Below the pieces are notes generated by a model that saw only the letters and a list, made by a program, of their open reading frames with translations, ran no database searches and was not told the origin of the DNA. Made by a program: the position numbers and the translations under genes. A stretch of DNA of 64,000 bases, taken from NCBI GenBank assembly GCA_933207985.1, contig OW240914.1, positions 292,731,096 through 292,795,095 on the forward strand. Direction: 5' to 3'. The stretch's first letter is position 1. Each line of letters starts with the position of its first letter. Source of the stretch: Pelobates cultripes (lineage: Eukaryota; Chordata; Amphibia; Anura; Pelobatidae). Below are positions 10,548 to 23,350 of this stretch, one piece after another.

Positions 10548-12430
10548 TTCCTAGTGAGTGCTGAGATAGCCCCAGGGTTAAGTTCTGTAATTTGGTTATA
10601 TGTACGTACACCCCTAGTGTGGGCTGAGGTAGTCGTAGAGTGAAGTTATGTAATTTTATTATATGTACACACACCCCTAGTGTGGGCTGAGGTAGTCATA
10701 GAGTTAAGTTCTGTAATTTGGTTATATGTACGCACATCCCTAGTGTGGACTGAGGTAGTCATAGAGTTAAGTTCTGTAATTTGGTTATATGTACGCACAT
10801 CCCTAGTGTGGGCTGAGGTAGTCATAGAGTTAAGTTCTGTAATTTAGTTATATGTACGCATATCCCTAGTGTGGACTGAGGTAGTCATAGAGTTAAATTC
10901 TGTAATTTGGTTATATGTACGCACATCCCTAGTGTGGACTGAGGTAGTCAGAGAGTTAAATTCTGTAATTTGGTTATATGTACGCACATCCCTAGTGTGG
11001 ACTGAGGTAGTCAGAGAGGTAAGTTCTGTAATTTGGTTATATGTACGCACATCCCTAGTGTGGAGTGAGGTAGTCATAGAGTTAAGTTCTGTAATTTGGT
11101 TATATGTACGCACATCCCTAGTGTGGACTGAGGTACTCATAGAGTTAAGTTCTGTAATTTTATTATATGTACGCACACCCCTAGTGTGGGCTGAGGTAGT
11201 CATAGAGTTAAATTCTGTAATTTGGTTATATGTACGCACATCCCTAGTGTGGGCTGAGGTACTCATAGAGTTAAGTTCTGTAATTTGGTTATATGTACAC
11301 ACACCCCTAGTGTGGACTGAGGTAGTCATAGAATTAAGTTCTGTAATATGGTTATATGTACGCACATCCCTAGTGTGGACTGAGGTACTCATAGAGTTAA
11401 GTTCTGTAATTTGGTTATATCTACGCACATCCCTAGTGTGGACTGAGGTACTCATAGAGTTAACTTCTGTAATTTGGTTATATGTACGCACATCCCTAGT
11501 GTGGGCTGAGGTACTCATAGAGTTAAGTTCTGTAATTTGGTTATATGTACGCACACCCCTAGTGTGGGCTGAGGTACTCATAGAGTTAAGTTCTGTAATT
11601 TGGTTATATGTACGCACATCCCTAGTGTGGGCTGAGATACTCATAGAGTTAAGTTCTGTAATTTGGTTATATGTACGCACATCCCTAGTGTGGACTGAGG
11701 TACTCATAGAGTTAAGTTCTGTAATTTGGTTATATGTACGCACATCCCTAGTGTGGACTGAGGTACTCATAGAGTTAAGTTCTGTAATTTGGTTATATGT
11801 ACACACACCCCTAGTGTGGACTGAGGTAGTCATAGAGTTAAGTTCTGTAATTTGGTTATATGTACGCACATCCCTAGTGTGGGCTGAGGTACTCATAGAG
11901 TTAAGTTCTGTAATTTGGTTATATGTACGCACATCCCTAGTGTGGGCTGAGGTACTCATAGAGTTAAGTTCTGTAATTTGGTTATATGTACACACACCCC
12001 TAGTGTGGGCTGAGGTACTCATAGAGTTAAGTTCTGTAATTTGGTTATATGTACGCACATCCCTAGTGTGGGCTGAGGTACTCATAGAGTTAAGTTCTGT
12101 AATTTGGTTATATGTACGCACATCCCTAGTGTGGAGTGAGGTACTCATAGAGTTAAGTTCTGTAATTTGGTTATATGTACACACACCCCTAGTGTGGACT
12201 GAGGTAGTCATAGAGTTAAGTTCTGTAATTTGGTTATATGTACACACACCCCTAGTGTGGGCTGAGGTACTCATAGAGTTAAGTTCTGTAATTTGGTTAT
12301 ATGTACGCACATCCCTAGTGTGGGCTGAGATACTCATAGAGTTAAGATCTGTAATTTGGTTGTATTTAGGCACACCCCTCCCTAGTTTGGGATTAGATAG
12401 TCATAGGGTTTAGTTTTGCAATTTGGTTGA
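10548..12430. repeat. 63-bp tandem array, about 29 units
   Basis: The unit contains ccctagtgtggrctgaggta, cagaacttaactctatgact (other strand) and ggttatatgtacgcaca. Because 63 is divisible by 3, both strands stay open for >500 codons (about 10844-12373 minus and 10869-12413 plus). Variants mix: tacgcacatccc/tacacacacccc and tagtcat/tactcat. There is no signal peptide, start context or exon signal to suggest a gene. The partial mirror is 16654-18138. Confidence 0.92.
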
Positions 12431-12835
12431 AGACTAGGAAGGCACTATTCACCCAGCCATCTAATTTAACATAGTTTCTTATCTACAGGCAACTATTTGA
12501 ATATTATACTATGAATGGCAATTTTTGGAATTATTTGTCTTAGCCACATTTGCTAATGTATGCCTGGGTACATGTTTCTCAAGAAAACATCTGGTATATT
12601 TAAGAATGCTTTTTTTCTCACTCGATGTTCTACCTCCAGGCAGGATTGACACCAGTAGCATTGACTCTTTCACCCTTAGATATGTTTTAACTCTATATTT
12701 AGTAATAGAAATGGAGATAAAAAGGCAATACCTTACAAAGTCTTTACAATATTAAATAAATCTTCCCAGTTTGAGTTTCTAAAAAACACAAAGAAAAAAC
12801 GGAACGGACATAGTGTATACCATATAAAACGATGT
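12431..12835. other. Non-coding stretch, nothing recognised
   Basis: AT-rich with short open frames. The right-arm counterpart is missing at the N gap. Confidence 0.35.
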
Positions 12836-13822
12836 AATAATAGAAAAAAAGGGGGTAAAATCCCACTCACACTTTTTAGAGCTATAAAATAATAGCTCAA
12901 TTTCAGCGTTCTTGGGGTTCAGTAAAGGCGACCCTCACCCTTCTTGAGTTCCAGTGCTTCTGGTGTTCTATTAAAATGAAACAGGACAAATATGGTGCAG
13001 TACCGTTGGTCTTTAAAGAAAGATAATAAACCAAGATGGGGTACTTACAAACTTAGAGCCATCCAAATCGGCTCTGATCTGTGCATTTATGTGGATAAGG
13101 TCCACACACCTTCTTTAGAAAAAAATGTAGCAGGGATAATGCCAATATTGTGTAAAAGTACAATATTTATTATAATAATAACATTATAAAATATATATAA
13201 GTATATAAAATATATGTAAAGTAAAATTGGCATATAAAAATCCAAAGTCTCACAGTCTTTATTCCAGGACGCGTTTCGCCTATATCGGCTTCCTCAGCTG
13301 GATAATAGTGATGTAGTCTTCCTTGGGATTCTCCTGCTTTATATACCCCTCTCCCGGGTGGTTAATTGATGTTTGGCTTGTATTTTCGCGGGCAATCACC
13401 ATGGAAACGGTGATGCCCTGCGTCTCAAGCCTCTTCCTCGTTCTTCCTTCCGGGTTTGAGCTCCGTCGCGTCACTTCCGGTTTCGCCGATACGTCATTTC
13501 CATGCATTCCACCGTGCGGTCCACGGATTCTTTCTTCCTCCCAGACAGATCGGCAATATATGCATGAGTAGGAAGTAATATCTCAGTAGTATACAGGCTT
13601 CTTTTTCAATTTCCACACAAAAAACAACCATTTTATATATATTTACATCATTAATAAAGATAATACTTTGAATTCATTAAAACACTAATCATTAAATATA
13701 TAAGAAATATAAGGAAAGGCTTCAGTGTGTGCTTGAATCTTCCCTATTTCGAAAAAAGGATATATATATGAAGAGGTGCATAAAAGTAGTGGAAAAACTT
13801 TTTATATATATATAAAAATTAT
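12836..13822 (-). repeat. 3' region/pLTR of Penelope-like element C
   Basis: This lies downstream of the PLE-C nuclease domain on the minus strand. It carries the hammerhead motif at 13263-13302 and a tail (about 12836-12990: ccactcacactttttagagc) of a kind also seen near 29960. PLE copies normally have such pseudo-LTR sequence next to the gene. The outer limit is estimated. Confidence 0.55.
13263..13302 (-). ncRNA. Hammerhead ribozyme motif of PLE-C
   Basis: On the minus strand: stem I UCCAG/CUGGA (5 bp), core CUGAGGA, an extra A, stem II GCC/GGC with a 6-base loop, core GAAA, then CGCGUC with cleavage expected after the C. All conserved core bases are present (C3 U4 G5 A6 G8 A9; G12 A13 A14). 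The stem III strand ACGCGU is self-complementary, the mark of minimal ribozymes that work as dimers. Hammerheads in PLE pLTRs are established. The extra A before stem II and the 3-bp stem II leave activity uncertain. Confidence 0.75.
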
Positions 13823-15577
13823 TTAAGTTAAAAAATGACACATTTCAAAATCAGCGTTAAGTCCGTTCGGGACCAGAGTGTTTAACTTAAAAATCCACTC
13901 CATCTCTATTTTGCTCATTTTAATATCAAAATTTCCACCTCTCCAATCTTTGTCCACTTTTTTAATACCCAAAAATATAGTATCTTTAGTGTCACAGTTA
14001 TGGGCCATCTTATAATGTGCTGAAACACTATGTTTCTCAAAACCTTTTACAATATTGCGGCCATGCTCTTCAATTCGGATATGTAATGGTCTAGTTGTTT
14101 TTCCTACATATCTTAAACCGCATGGACATATTATTAAGTAAATTAAATTTTTTGAATGACAGCTTAAGAAATCTTTAATAGGATATTCTATTCCTTCCTT
14201 ATTAGTAAAACTTTTTATCTGGCGTTTTTTATTTTTGGTCCTCTTACACGCTAGGCATTGGCCACAACCGAAAAAACCTTTTTCTGTATTTAAAAAAGTG
14301 TTTTTATCTTTTTTCTCCCTCAAAAAACTTAAAGTGAGGGTATCACGTAGATTATTAACTCCTCTGTGTATGAATTTAGGTTTTTCTGGTAAAAAAGTCT
14401 TAGCGATCGGATCTTGCAATAAAATAGGCCAGAATTTGGAAACTATTTTTCTTACCCTATAGTTGTCAGTGCTAAAATTACATATAAAGGGAATTTCCAT
14501 AGATGTATTTTCCTTTTTCTCTTTATATTTTAAAAGGTTTTTTCTGTCTGTATTTTTCACTGCTTCTCTCGCTTTTTCTAATTTAAAATCCTCATATCCT
14601 TTATCTATAAAATCCTGCTTTATTTTACTAGACTGGATTTCGAAGGTAGTTAGGTCTGTGCAATTACGTCGTATCTGTAGGAATTGTCCTTTCGGGGCAT
14701 TTTCAAGCCATGGGGAGAAATGGCAACTCTCCCTCTCTATGTAGCTGTTAGCCTCAACTGTCTTAAAGTGATTTTTAGTTTTAATTTTATTATTTTCAAT
14801 ATATATATGGAGGTCTAGAAAAACCACTTCGGTCTTGCTCCAATTACTGGTAAGTTTTATACCCCAAGTATTTTCATTAAGATGGTTTAAAAATGTAACG
14901 AGTTCCTCCTCTTTTCCTTTCCATATAAAAAAAATGTCATCGATATAGCGGCCGTATGTTACTAGACTTTCCCCCCAGCCATGCGCACCATAAATAAAAG
15001 TACTTTCCCAATGTGCCATAAACAGGTTTGCATAGCTGGGGGCAAATTTCGTCCCCATAGCTGTCCCATTTACTTGCAGATAGAATTCCTCGCCATACCA
15101 GAAATAGTTATTAGTTAAAATTAATTCTATTCCCTCCAAAATATATTTCATTTTTGTGTTTGTAAACTCTGAAGAATTTTTAAAAAAATGTTCCACGGCA
15201 TCACATCCGTATTGGTGTGGGATGTTACTGTAAAGAGCTGTAACATCACTTGTGACTAAAAAACAGTTAGTGGCCAATCACATCCCTCCAAAGTATTTAA
15301 AACCGTGATAGTATCTTTGATATATGAAGTGGTTTGTTTGACTAAAGGTTGTAATTGTATGTCCACATAATGGGATAATCTGCTTGATACGGAATCTATT
15401 CCTGCCACTATCGGTCGTCCTGGAGGTTTATTAGTATCTTTATGGATTTTGGGGAGAAAATAAAAAACTGGGATTTTAGGATGTTTTATATTTAAATATT
15501 TGTACTCCTTCTCATTCAGAATTTCTGATTCCAAACCTCTTTTAAAAAATTCTTGAAATGTTTGGTTAATATCCTTA
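13823..15577 (-). pseudogene. Penelope-like reverse transcriptase + GIY-YIG nuclease, 5'-truncated and frameshifted (PLE-C, left)
   Basis: This is the C-terminal two-thirds of a PLE protein. In order: FYFLPKIHKD and PGRPIVAG (RT finger), FLVTSDVTALYSNIPH, GTAMGTKFAPSYANLFM, YIDD catalytic motif (about 14938-14949), WSKTEVVFLDLHI, a Cys cluster (GCGQCLACKR), and the nuclease LIYLIICPCGLRYVGKT with a downstream Arg/His helix and Glu. PLEs copy themselves by target-primed reverse transcription, often at telomeres or AT tracts. A one-base shift in a T6 run near 15258 separates the PKIHKD part from the YIDD part; the right copy has it too. The N-terminal third is absent because the palindrome centre cuts it. 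Confidence 0.92.
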
Positions 15578-15593
15578 TATCCTATAACCCTAG
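15578..15593. other. 16-base spacer at the centre of the palindrome
   Basis: The arms meet as gttaatatcctta / taaggatattaac around tatcctataaccctag. The centre lies inside the PLE reverse-transcriptase sequence. A short non-palindromic loop like this can come from a real fold-back event or from a chimeric read. Confidence 0.9.
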
Positions 15594-16553
15594 TAAGGAT
15601 ATTAACCAAACATTTCAAGAATTTTTTAAAAGAGGTTTGGAATCAGAAATTCTGAATGAGAAGGAGTACAAATATTTAAATATAAAACATCCTAAAATCC
15701 CAGTTTTTTATTTTCTCCCCAAAATCCATAAAGATACTAATAAACCTCCAGGACGACCGATAGTGGCAGGAATAGATTCCGTATCAAGCAGATTATCCCA
15801 TTATGTGGACATACAATTACAACCTTTAGTCAAACAAACCACTTCATATATCAAAGATACTATCACGGTTTTAAATACTTTGGAGGGATGTGATTGGCCA
15901 CTAACTGTTTTTTAGTCACAAGTGATGTTACAGCTCTTTACAGTAACATCCCACACCAATACGGATGTGATGCCGTGGAACATTTTTTTAAAAATTCTTC
16001 AGAGTTTACAAACACAAAAATGAAATATATTTTGGAGGGAATAGAATTAATTTTAACTAATAACTATTTCTGGTATGGCGAGGAATTCTATCTGCAAGTA
16101 AATGGGACAGCTATGGGGACGAAATTTGCCCCCAGCTATGCAAACCTGTTTATGGCACATTGGGAAAGTACTTTTATTTATGGTGCGCATGGCTGGGGGG
16201 AAAGTCTAGTAACATACGGCCGCTATATCGATGACATTTTTTTTATATGGAAAGGAAAAGAGGAGGAACTCGTTACATTTTTAAACCATCTTAATGAAAA
16301 TACTTGGGGTATAAAACTTACCAGTAATTGGAGCAAGACCGAAGTGGTTTTTCTAGACCTCCATATATATATTGAAAATAATAAAATTAAAACTAAAAAT
16401 CACTTTAAGACAGTTGAGGCTAACAGCTACATAGAGAGGGAGAGTTGCCATTTCTCCCCATGGCTTGAAAATGCCCCGAAAGGACAATTCCTACGGATAC
16501 GACGTAATTGCACAGACCTAACTACCTTCGAAATCCAGTCTAGTAAAATAAAG
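15594..16553 (+). pseudogene. Penelope-like reverse transcriptase, right-arm half (PLE-C), cut by gap
   Basis: Same protein segment as the left copy, from NQTFQEFF through PKIHKD, the T6 frameshift near 15908, YIDD (about 16222-16233) and the thumb region, stopping at the N gap. A Gln-to-Arg codon difference near 16494 is one of the few arm differences. The nuclease part and its hammerhead are missing here only because of the gap. Confidence 0.9.
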
Positions 16554-16653
16554 NNNNNNNNNNNNNNNNNNNNNNNNNNNNNNNNNNNNNNNNNNNNNNN
16601 NNNNNNNNNNNNNNNNNNNNNNNNNNNNNNNNNNNNNNNNNNNNNNNNNNNNN
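16554..16653. other. Assembly gap (100 N)
   Basis: A run of exactly 100 N. By symmetry with the left arm, about 2,585 bases (mirror of 12033-14617) are missing here, so the gap size is a placeholder. Confidence 0.97.
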
Positions 16654-18138
16654 ACTTAACTCTATGAGTACCTCAGCCCACACTAGGGGTGTGTGTACAT
16701 ATAACCAAATTACAGAACTTAACTCTATGAGTACCTCAGCCCACACTAGGGGTGTGCGTACATATAACCAAATTACAGAACTTAACTCTATGAGTACCTC
16801 AGCCCACACTAGGGATGTGCGTACATATAACCAAATTACAGAACTTAACTCTATGACTACCTCAGTCCACACTAGGGGTGTGTGTACATATAACCAAATT
16901 ACAGAACTTAACTCTATGAGTACCTCAGTCCACACTAGGGATGTGCGTACATATAACCAAATTACAGAACTTAACTCTATGAGTACCTCAGTCCACACTA
17001 GGGATGTGCGTACATATAACCAAATTACAGAACTTAACTCTATGAGTATCTCAGCCCACACTAGGGATGTGCGTACATATAACCAAATTACAGAACTTAA
17101 CTCTATGAGTACCTCAGCCCACACTAGGGGTGTGCGTACATATAACCAAATTACAGAACTTAACTCTATGAGTACCTCAGCCCACACTAGGGATGTGCGT
17201 ACATATAACCAAATTACAGAAGTTAACTCTATGAGTACCTCAGTCCACACTAGGGATGTGCGTAGATATAACCAAATTACAGAACTTAACTCTATGAGTA
17301 CCTCAGTCCACACTAGGGATGTGCGTACATATAACCATATTACAGAACTTAATTCTATGACTACCTCAGTCCACACTAGGGGTGTGTGTACATATAACCA
17401 AATTACAGAACTTAACTCTATGAGTACCTCAGCCCACACTAGGGATGTGCGTACATATAACCAAATTACAGAATTTAACTCTATGACTACCTCAGCCCAC
17501 ACTAGGGGTGTGCGTACATATAATAAAATTACAGAACTTAACTCTATGAGTACCTCAGTCCACACTAGGGATGTGCGTACATATAACCAAATTACAGAAC
17601 TTAACTCTATGACTACCTCACTCCACACTAGGGATGTGCGTACATATAACCAAATTACAGAACTTACCTCTCTGACTACCTCAGTCCACACTAGGGATGT
17701 GCGTACATATAACCAAATTACAGAATTTAACTCTCTGACTACCTCAGTCCACACTAGGGATGTGCGTACATATAACCAAATTACAGAATTTAACTCTATG
17801 ACTACCTCAGTCCACACTAGGGATATGCGTACATATAACTAAATTACAGAACTTAACTCTATGACTACCTCAGCCCACACTAGGGATGTGCGTACATATA
17901 ACCAAATTACAGAACTTAACTCTATGACTACCTCAGTCCACACTAGGGATGTGCGTACATATAACCAAATTACAGAACTTAACTCTATGACTACCTCAGC
18001 CCACACTAGGGGTGTGTGTACATATAATAAAATTACATAACTTCACTCTACGACTACCTCAGCCCACACTAGGGGTGTACGTACATATAACCAAATTACA
18101 GAACTTAACCCTGGGGCTATCTCAGCACTCACTAGGAA
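16654..18138. repeat. 63-bp tandem array, right-arm copy (about 23 units, truncated)
   Basis: Reverse complement of the left array in the same order of variant units, entering directly from the gap. One unit near 16750 carries tacgcacacccc where the left copy has tacgcacatccc. Confidence 0.9.
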
Positions 18139-18270
18139 AAACGTGTGCCTACACATACCCAGAGACAGAGAGTAACAGGGGAACATGGTTCAATAGAATA
18201 ATTAAATAAAAGGTGCTATCAGACAGTGCTACTCATGTGAGTGTAAGAAAAGTGTTAAATCATAATGAAA

Positions 18271-18324
18271 AAGGCATAGCCCCACGTGCATTTTGGTGTG
18301 AAGACACACCTTCATCAGGGGTAG
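18271..18324 (-). ncRNA. Degenerate hammerhead-like motif, right-arm copy
   Basis: Mirror of 10362-10415 with the same lost G in the GAAA core. Confidence 0.42.
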
Positions 18325-18625
18325 CTTTACTTGGGAGTGGATCATCTTGGGTGACAGCCAGATGGGGGTGCATATGGCACCACTCTGCTGGCTCTGAACT
18401 GGTCCATATGTATCACAGCCGAGTGATCATGCTCCTTTGCTTGGTCTGTCTGTAGCAACCTGCAGTGAGTGGAGGGGGCAGGATCTTAAAGTCATAATCT
18501 GTCCTCTCTCCACTCACTATTCATGCTAGATGTGAAAATAAGATCCCGACCAGAGAAGAATCAACGTATTCTGCTTCAGTACTGCTCAGACATGCTATTG
18601 TTAAGGTTAGAGATAATAATTAATA

Positions 18626-19141
18626 ATAATAAACAAGAAAATGGACATACAGAGAACATGGGGGTGGACAAAGAAAATAGGAGGATAGATAGACTAAAAA
18701 TAAGGGGTGAACAGAGAATGAGGGTTAAAAAACAGAGGATGGGAGTGGACATACAGAATGGGGGGTCGAGGTGCACAAACTACATATGGGGTGTGGACAG
18801 AGTGAATGGGGGTGGACAAAAAAAGAACGGGGGAGGATAGACAGAAAAGGGGGTGGACAAACAGAATGTGGGGTAAACATGCATTGACTGGGACATGGAT
18901 AGACAGATACTGGAAAATGGGGAATGGTTAAGCAGAGAAGAGGATTGGGGTGGACACACTGATAAATAGGGTAAGCAAACAGAATGGGGAGTGGGGAAAT
19001 ATATAATGGGGGTGGACAGATAAAATAGCCTCCTATTTGGGGTGGACAGAATGGAAATGCGGTGGAGAAACAGAGAATGGTGGGTGGACAGAGTATGGGT
19101 CTGGGTCTGGACAGACAGAATGTGGTGCTGAAAAGACATAA
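18626..19141. repeat. Imperfect minisatellite, right-arm copy
   Basis: Mirror of 9545-10060 (ggggtggacagacagaatg unit). Confidence 0.7.
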
Positions 19142-20140
19142 TGGGACAAATAGAATATTATCTTGGCGTTATCTCTAACTATATGATTTCTGATTGGAAA
19201 CTAAAGGGGCTTTTAATCTCATGTCAAGCTTTTTTTTAACACTTCTTTGTTGTGTAACAATGACATATTATTTCTGGGAGATGCCATGGAAAAGCTAGTC
19301 ATTATTAACTATTAGTAAGTTTTTTTTTAATGAGTACATAATGACATGACTAATTATTGTAAGTTGTGTATTTGCAATCATGTAAAAGATGTTCACTGAT
19401 TTTCTTTGCGCTCGTCTATAAATCAATATATAGATTAATTAATCAAAGTGGTGGGTTCATAACTTCTTGTCTTATGCAGACATCCCATCAACATCTTTAT
19501 TTCATTTAAAATCATCTGTTCACTTTCATGTCATTTGCTTTGTGGTTTGAGGTTCTACTAAGTCTACAACAAGGAGTTATAGAGTTTTGAGTACAACTTT
19601 TGGGGTGGATGTATTAAGACAACTAATACGAAAGATAGCTCTAAATATAGTGGAACTACAGAAAGGTTGTATTGGGACTGAATATTGGTTCTCAAATCCA
19701 CGGAGGCCACACTCTGTTCGATGGTTTAGTCTAACACATTCTTCCTACCTCTTATATACCTGGTATGTTTTCTTTATGAGGGAGCGTAATTAAAAAAATA
19801 ATATACTGAAGATGACTGAAGTTTCCTTTCTCCAACCTAGGTTATTTCACACTGAGAGATGGTGTGTGTTGCAACAGATGTTGTGGACTACACCTCCCCT
19901 GATGCTTTGCCAGGATCATGGTTACAGGAGCAATTTTGGAGAAAGTTGCCTACCACACCACTTTGACGAAGGCTGTCTACCACTCCAAAATAGGGATACA
20001 GTGAACAGTTTATCACTTTGTTACATTATGCTGTACTCCTCTCTGGCAAGAGAACCAATGTCAGATGTGTGAACGTGTATACAAGTGCTTAAAAATGGCT
20101 TTATGTGTGAGCAACACCCATGGACAATTTCCCTGTGATC

Positions 20141-21021
20141 CACACAACAGAGTAATACAAAAAAAAAATACAATTATTAGGTGATTCCACCTAAATGAAC
20201 ATGTGAGAGGAGAACACTTACTTCTATTATTACTTGGGGTTTCATAGACAGCATATAAAAATAAACAAAACTACAAACAATAGTATAATACTGTAACATA
20301 AAAAACAATGTGTGGTATACAGTAAGTAGTATCACTCACATTCGATGGAGCCTAAATGCACATGCTCTGATTTTGAAGGCCTTTGTGCTTTTAAGGCAGC
20401 ACTCCACCCATTTAGCTAGGTATTTTCCTTCAATGAAAAATACAAAAAAAATGGTAGGATTGGATAGACTCTAGCTAGTATTTGCCTTTTCTATTTTTTT
20501 TAATTCTTGCTACTTTGCATTTACTATTATTAAATATTGTCTAGTTGGGAACCTCTACCATACCTGAGATACACATCCAACAGGGAGGTGTTACCCTGAT
20601 TGGCACTGCGCTTTATTTACCTGGAACCTGCAAAGGTGAGCAAGGTATTATAAGACCCTACAAATTACATATCATATTCCTAAGCATACTGCACATGTTG
20701 TTTCTTTTTGTTTTGTTTTTTGTTTTTTTTTAGGAAAAGACTTGGCTGAACACGTGGGGTTCTGATTGAACAGTACAAAGTCCTTTAAAACCAGAGGCTG
20801 CTCACTTAGGCTCCACATAATGTGAGCGATATTACCCACTAGATACCACAAATTATTTAGTATGTTACTGTGTTACGGTATTGTTTGTATTTTTGTTTAT
20901 TTGTATATGCTGTTTATGAAACCCCAAGTAATAGTAGGGGTACATTATATTCACTTATAACAACCCACTCACACTTTTATTTAGGGGGAATCACCTGATA
21001 ATTGTATTGTCTTTTTTTGTG
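20141..21021. repeat. Fold-back element, right-arm copy
   Basis: Mirror of 7665-8545, with inverted arms around 20141-20423 and 20736-21021. Confidence 0.7.
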
Positions 21022-22130
21022 TTATCAGTAATAGTGCTAGTGGCTCAAGGACCTTCTTTTACTACATTTATTTTTTCTTTAAAAAATACTAAGTACACTT
21101 TCTCTTTAAAAGGAATGAGTGAGCTAAGTAATAAAAAGTAAAAAAATAATTTGAGTCTTTTTTTTACTGAGATATTATAATAAAAGTATGAAAAAATATT
21201 AGGCTCTATTTTCAATAACTATAACAAACCCTAATTGGGTATAGGAGAAATCTCATCCTTGTACATTTTTTTATAACATATGTACCACTCAGTATATTCC
21301 GGATCTACGCATTGCATTTCGATGTATTCTATGTATGCTTTCACAACTTCCCTAAACATACAGGAAATCAAAAGGAGATGTCAGCTGTTCCTTAATTATA
21401 TCAATCCACTCAGAGAAAAAGCCACAAGATTGCAAGTCAGCCAGGAGGTTACAGATCAGCCAACATGTAAGTTATCATAAACATATCTTTATATTGATGC
21501 ATTTAGGCTGATACACAGCCAGCTTTGTTAGATCTGGAGAAAACATAAAATATGCTTTGGCATTAGTTTACTATTTTAAGAAACTATAATAAGCACTGGG
21601 GGTATTTGCTAAACCGTTTGTTGCAATAATGCATGAACCAAGTTACAAAAGGAAAGTCAGTATAGGAGATAAAAAAAAAAGTCTAAGTTGGCTATATTGA
21701 AGATTTTTTTTATTTTTTTGCCATTTTTGTCCTTATTTTTTCCAGAGTTTTTTAAGTTGTAAAGTCACAGTTTTTTGACTAACAGACCCTCATGTATCAA
21801 TTATAGAGGATTGAGTATATATTCCTCTAACTAAGAAGCCTAACAGAGCACTACACTACAGATCTTTCTTTTTATAATAGGTGGTTGCTTTGAGAAGCAG
21901 CTGTCGGATGTAAAATTAAAAACTAAAAAAACACAATTATATCCTACCGGCCCTATGCCAGCTGTGAAGTTTTGAAGCTAAAGAGCCCCACATAGTTCCA
22001 TAGTTCCATATTACATTGTTACATGGCTAAAAAGAGACTTGCGCCCATCAAGTTCAGACATCCTCACATATGTTTTTGCTGCTGATCCCATGGTTCAGCC
22101 CCAAGCCTCCCCACCAATAATGCCTATGAT

Positions 22131-22430
22131 TAAAGGATCACTATAGGGTCATGAACACAAACATGTATTCCTGACCCTATAGGGAAAACCCACCATTTAG
22201 GTGGTTTGCCCTCCCTTAGTGCCCTCAGAATGGGTTAAAACTCACCTTAGGGGGCAGCACCAATGCATATAATATGTGTGGGTACAGTAAAAAGAGGAAA
22301 ATTACAGCTAAACACAAACACAGCAGAAATGTAAAAAGAGCCCTGGTCCTTAACGGTAAGAAAATTGAAAAACGGTCTGGTCACTAATGGGTTAAGCTGT
22401 AGTTGTTCTGCTGACTATAGTGTCCCTTAA
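22131..22430. mobile_element. TTAA-flanked MITE, right-arm copy
   Basis: Mirror of 6256-6555; starts ttaaaggatcactatag and ends ctatagtgtcccttaa. Confidence 0.6.
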
Positions 22431-23350
22431 AGGTAAATATTTATGTAGATATTACAGATGGAGAGGATATACTCTGATTTACAGAGTGATTTACTAAAGT
22501 GAGAATTCAAAGTGATTTTAGAATTTAAAATTAAAAAATGTCAAACTGGAGAAATTCTCTTTATCAGCTATACTTTCCGTTCAGCGACTCTGACCTTAAA
22601 TTTCAAATTCATGTTGAATTCACTATGAATTCTCACTTTAGAAAATAACTCTAAACGGGGAGGCATGTGCTAACCAGTAATGAATAAAGAAAAAAACCCA
22701 CAGGGGTTAAGTTACTAAATAGTGAATTGTAGAGAACCTCCTGGGGAAATGAAAACTGTAGAACAATACAATTGAGCTAAAAGTTAAATTAAAATATGTT
22801 TTTCAGTATGGCTATTTTGATCTAAAATTAGAAATATAGTGTCTGCTTTTAAATGTATAGTTTAGTGAATAAACGACACAGTGATGAAATTGAAATTGTG
22901 GAAAAACAGAAAAAAAGGAATTTCTCTTATTGCTTTTCTTACAAAAAACTCTTTATTGCGTTTTAAGAAAATAGTGTCACAATCACCAGCAATAATTATA
23001 TAATAATCATTTGTAAAATAGAATTAAATGGAGACAGTACAAATGAAATATAGTAATGAAAGTCAATGGGTGATTACCCCAAAAGGAAATTACGGGGAAC
23101 ATGTGGATAAAGGCATGTAATTAAATAGATAAAGAGGGTGTACTTTCTTATTAATACATAAGTTATGATTTTTTTTTAAATAAATACATTTTACAAAAGA
23201 GCTGTGGTCTAATTTCAGCCAGGACCGGGTTACATAACTGATTAAAATATCAAATTAAGAAATTGAAATTAACACCCCCAATTGAAACTCCACCTGGAAA
23301 TTGAAACTCCACTTGGAAGTAGCCACAGATCTGCAGCACGATAACCTTAC

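Larger units (their letters stand above)
977..15577. repeat. Left arm of a giant inverted repeat
   Basis: The arm reappears as reverse complement in 15594-27709. From the outer edge to 12032, paired coordinates add to 28686; from 14618 inward they add to 31171. Translations of all the segments I compared (receptor, unrelated stretches, tandem array) are identical or nearly so. I saw two single-base differences: one in the PLE reverse transcriptase (Gln/Arg codon, 14680 region) and one in a tandem-array unit near the gap. It may be a real palindrome or an assembly fold-back. Confidence 0.95.

Noticed and set aside
10844..12413. Two >500-codon overlapping frames on opposite strands in the 63-bp array
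   Set aside because: Explained by a repeat length divisible by 3 with no stop in either unit frame. No exon or start context, and the translation is purely repetitive.
10548..12430. CRISPR-like array
   Set aside because: The units are contiguous 63-bp tandem copies with no unique spacers, in a vertebrate genome.
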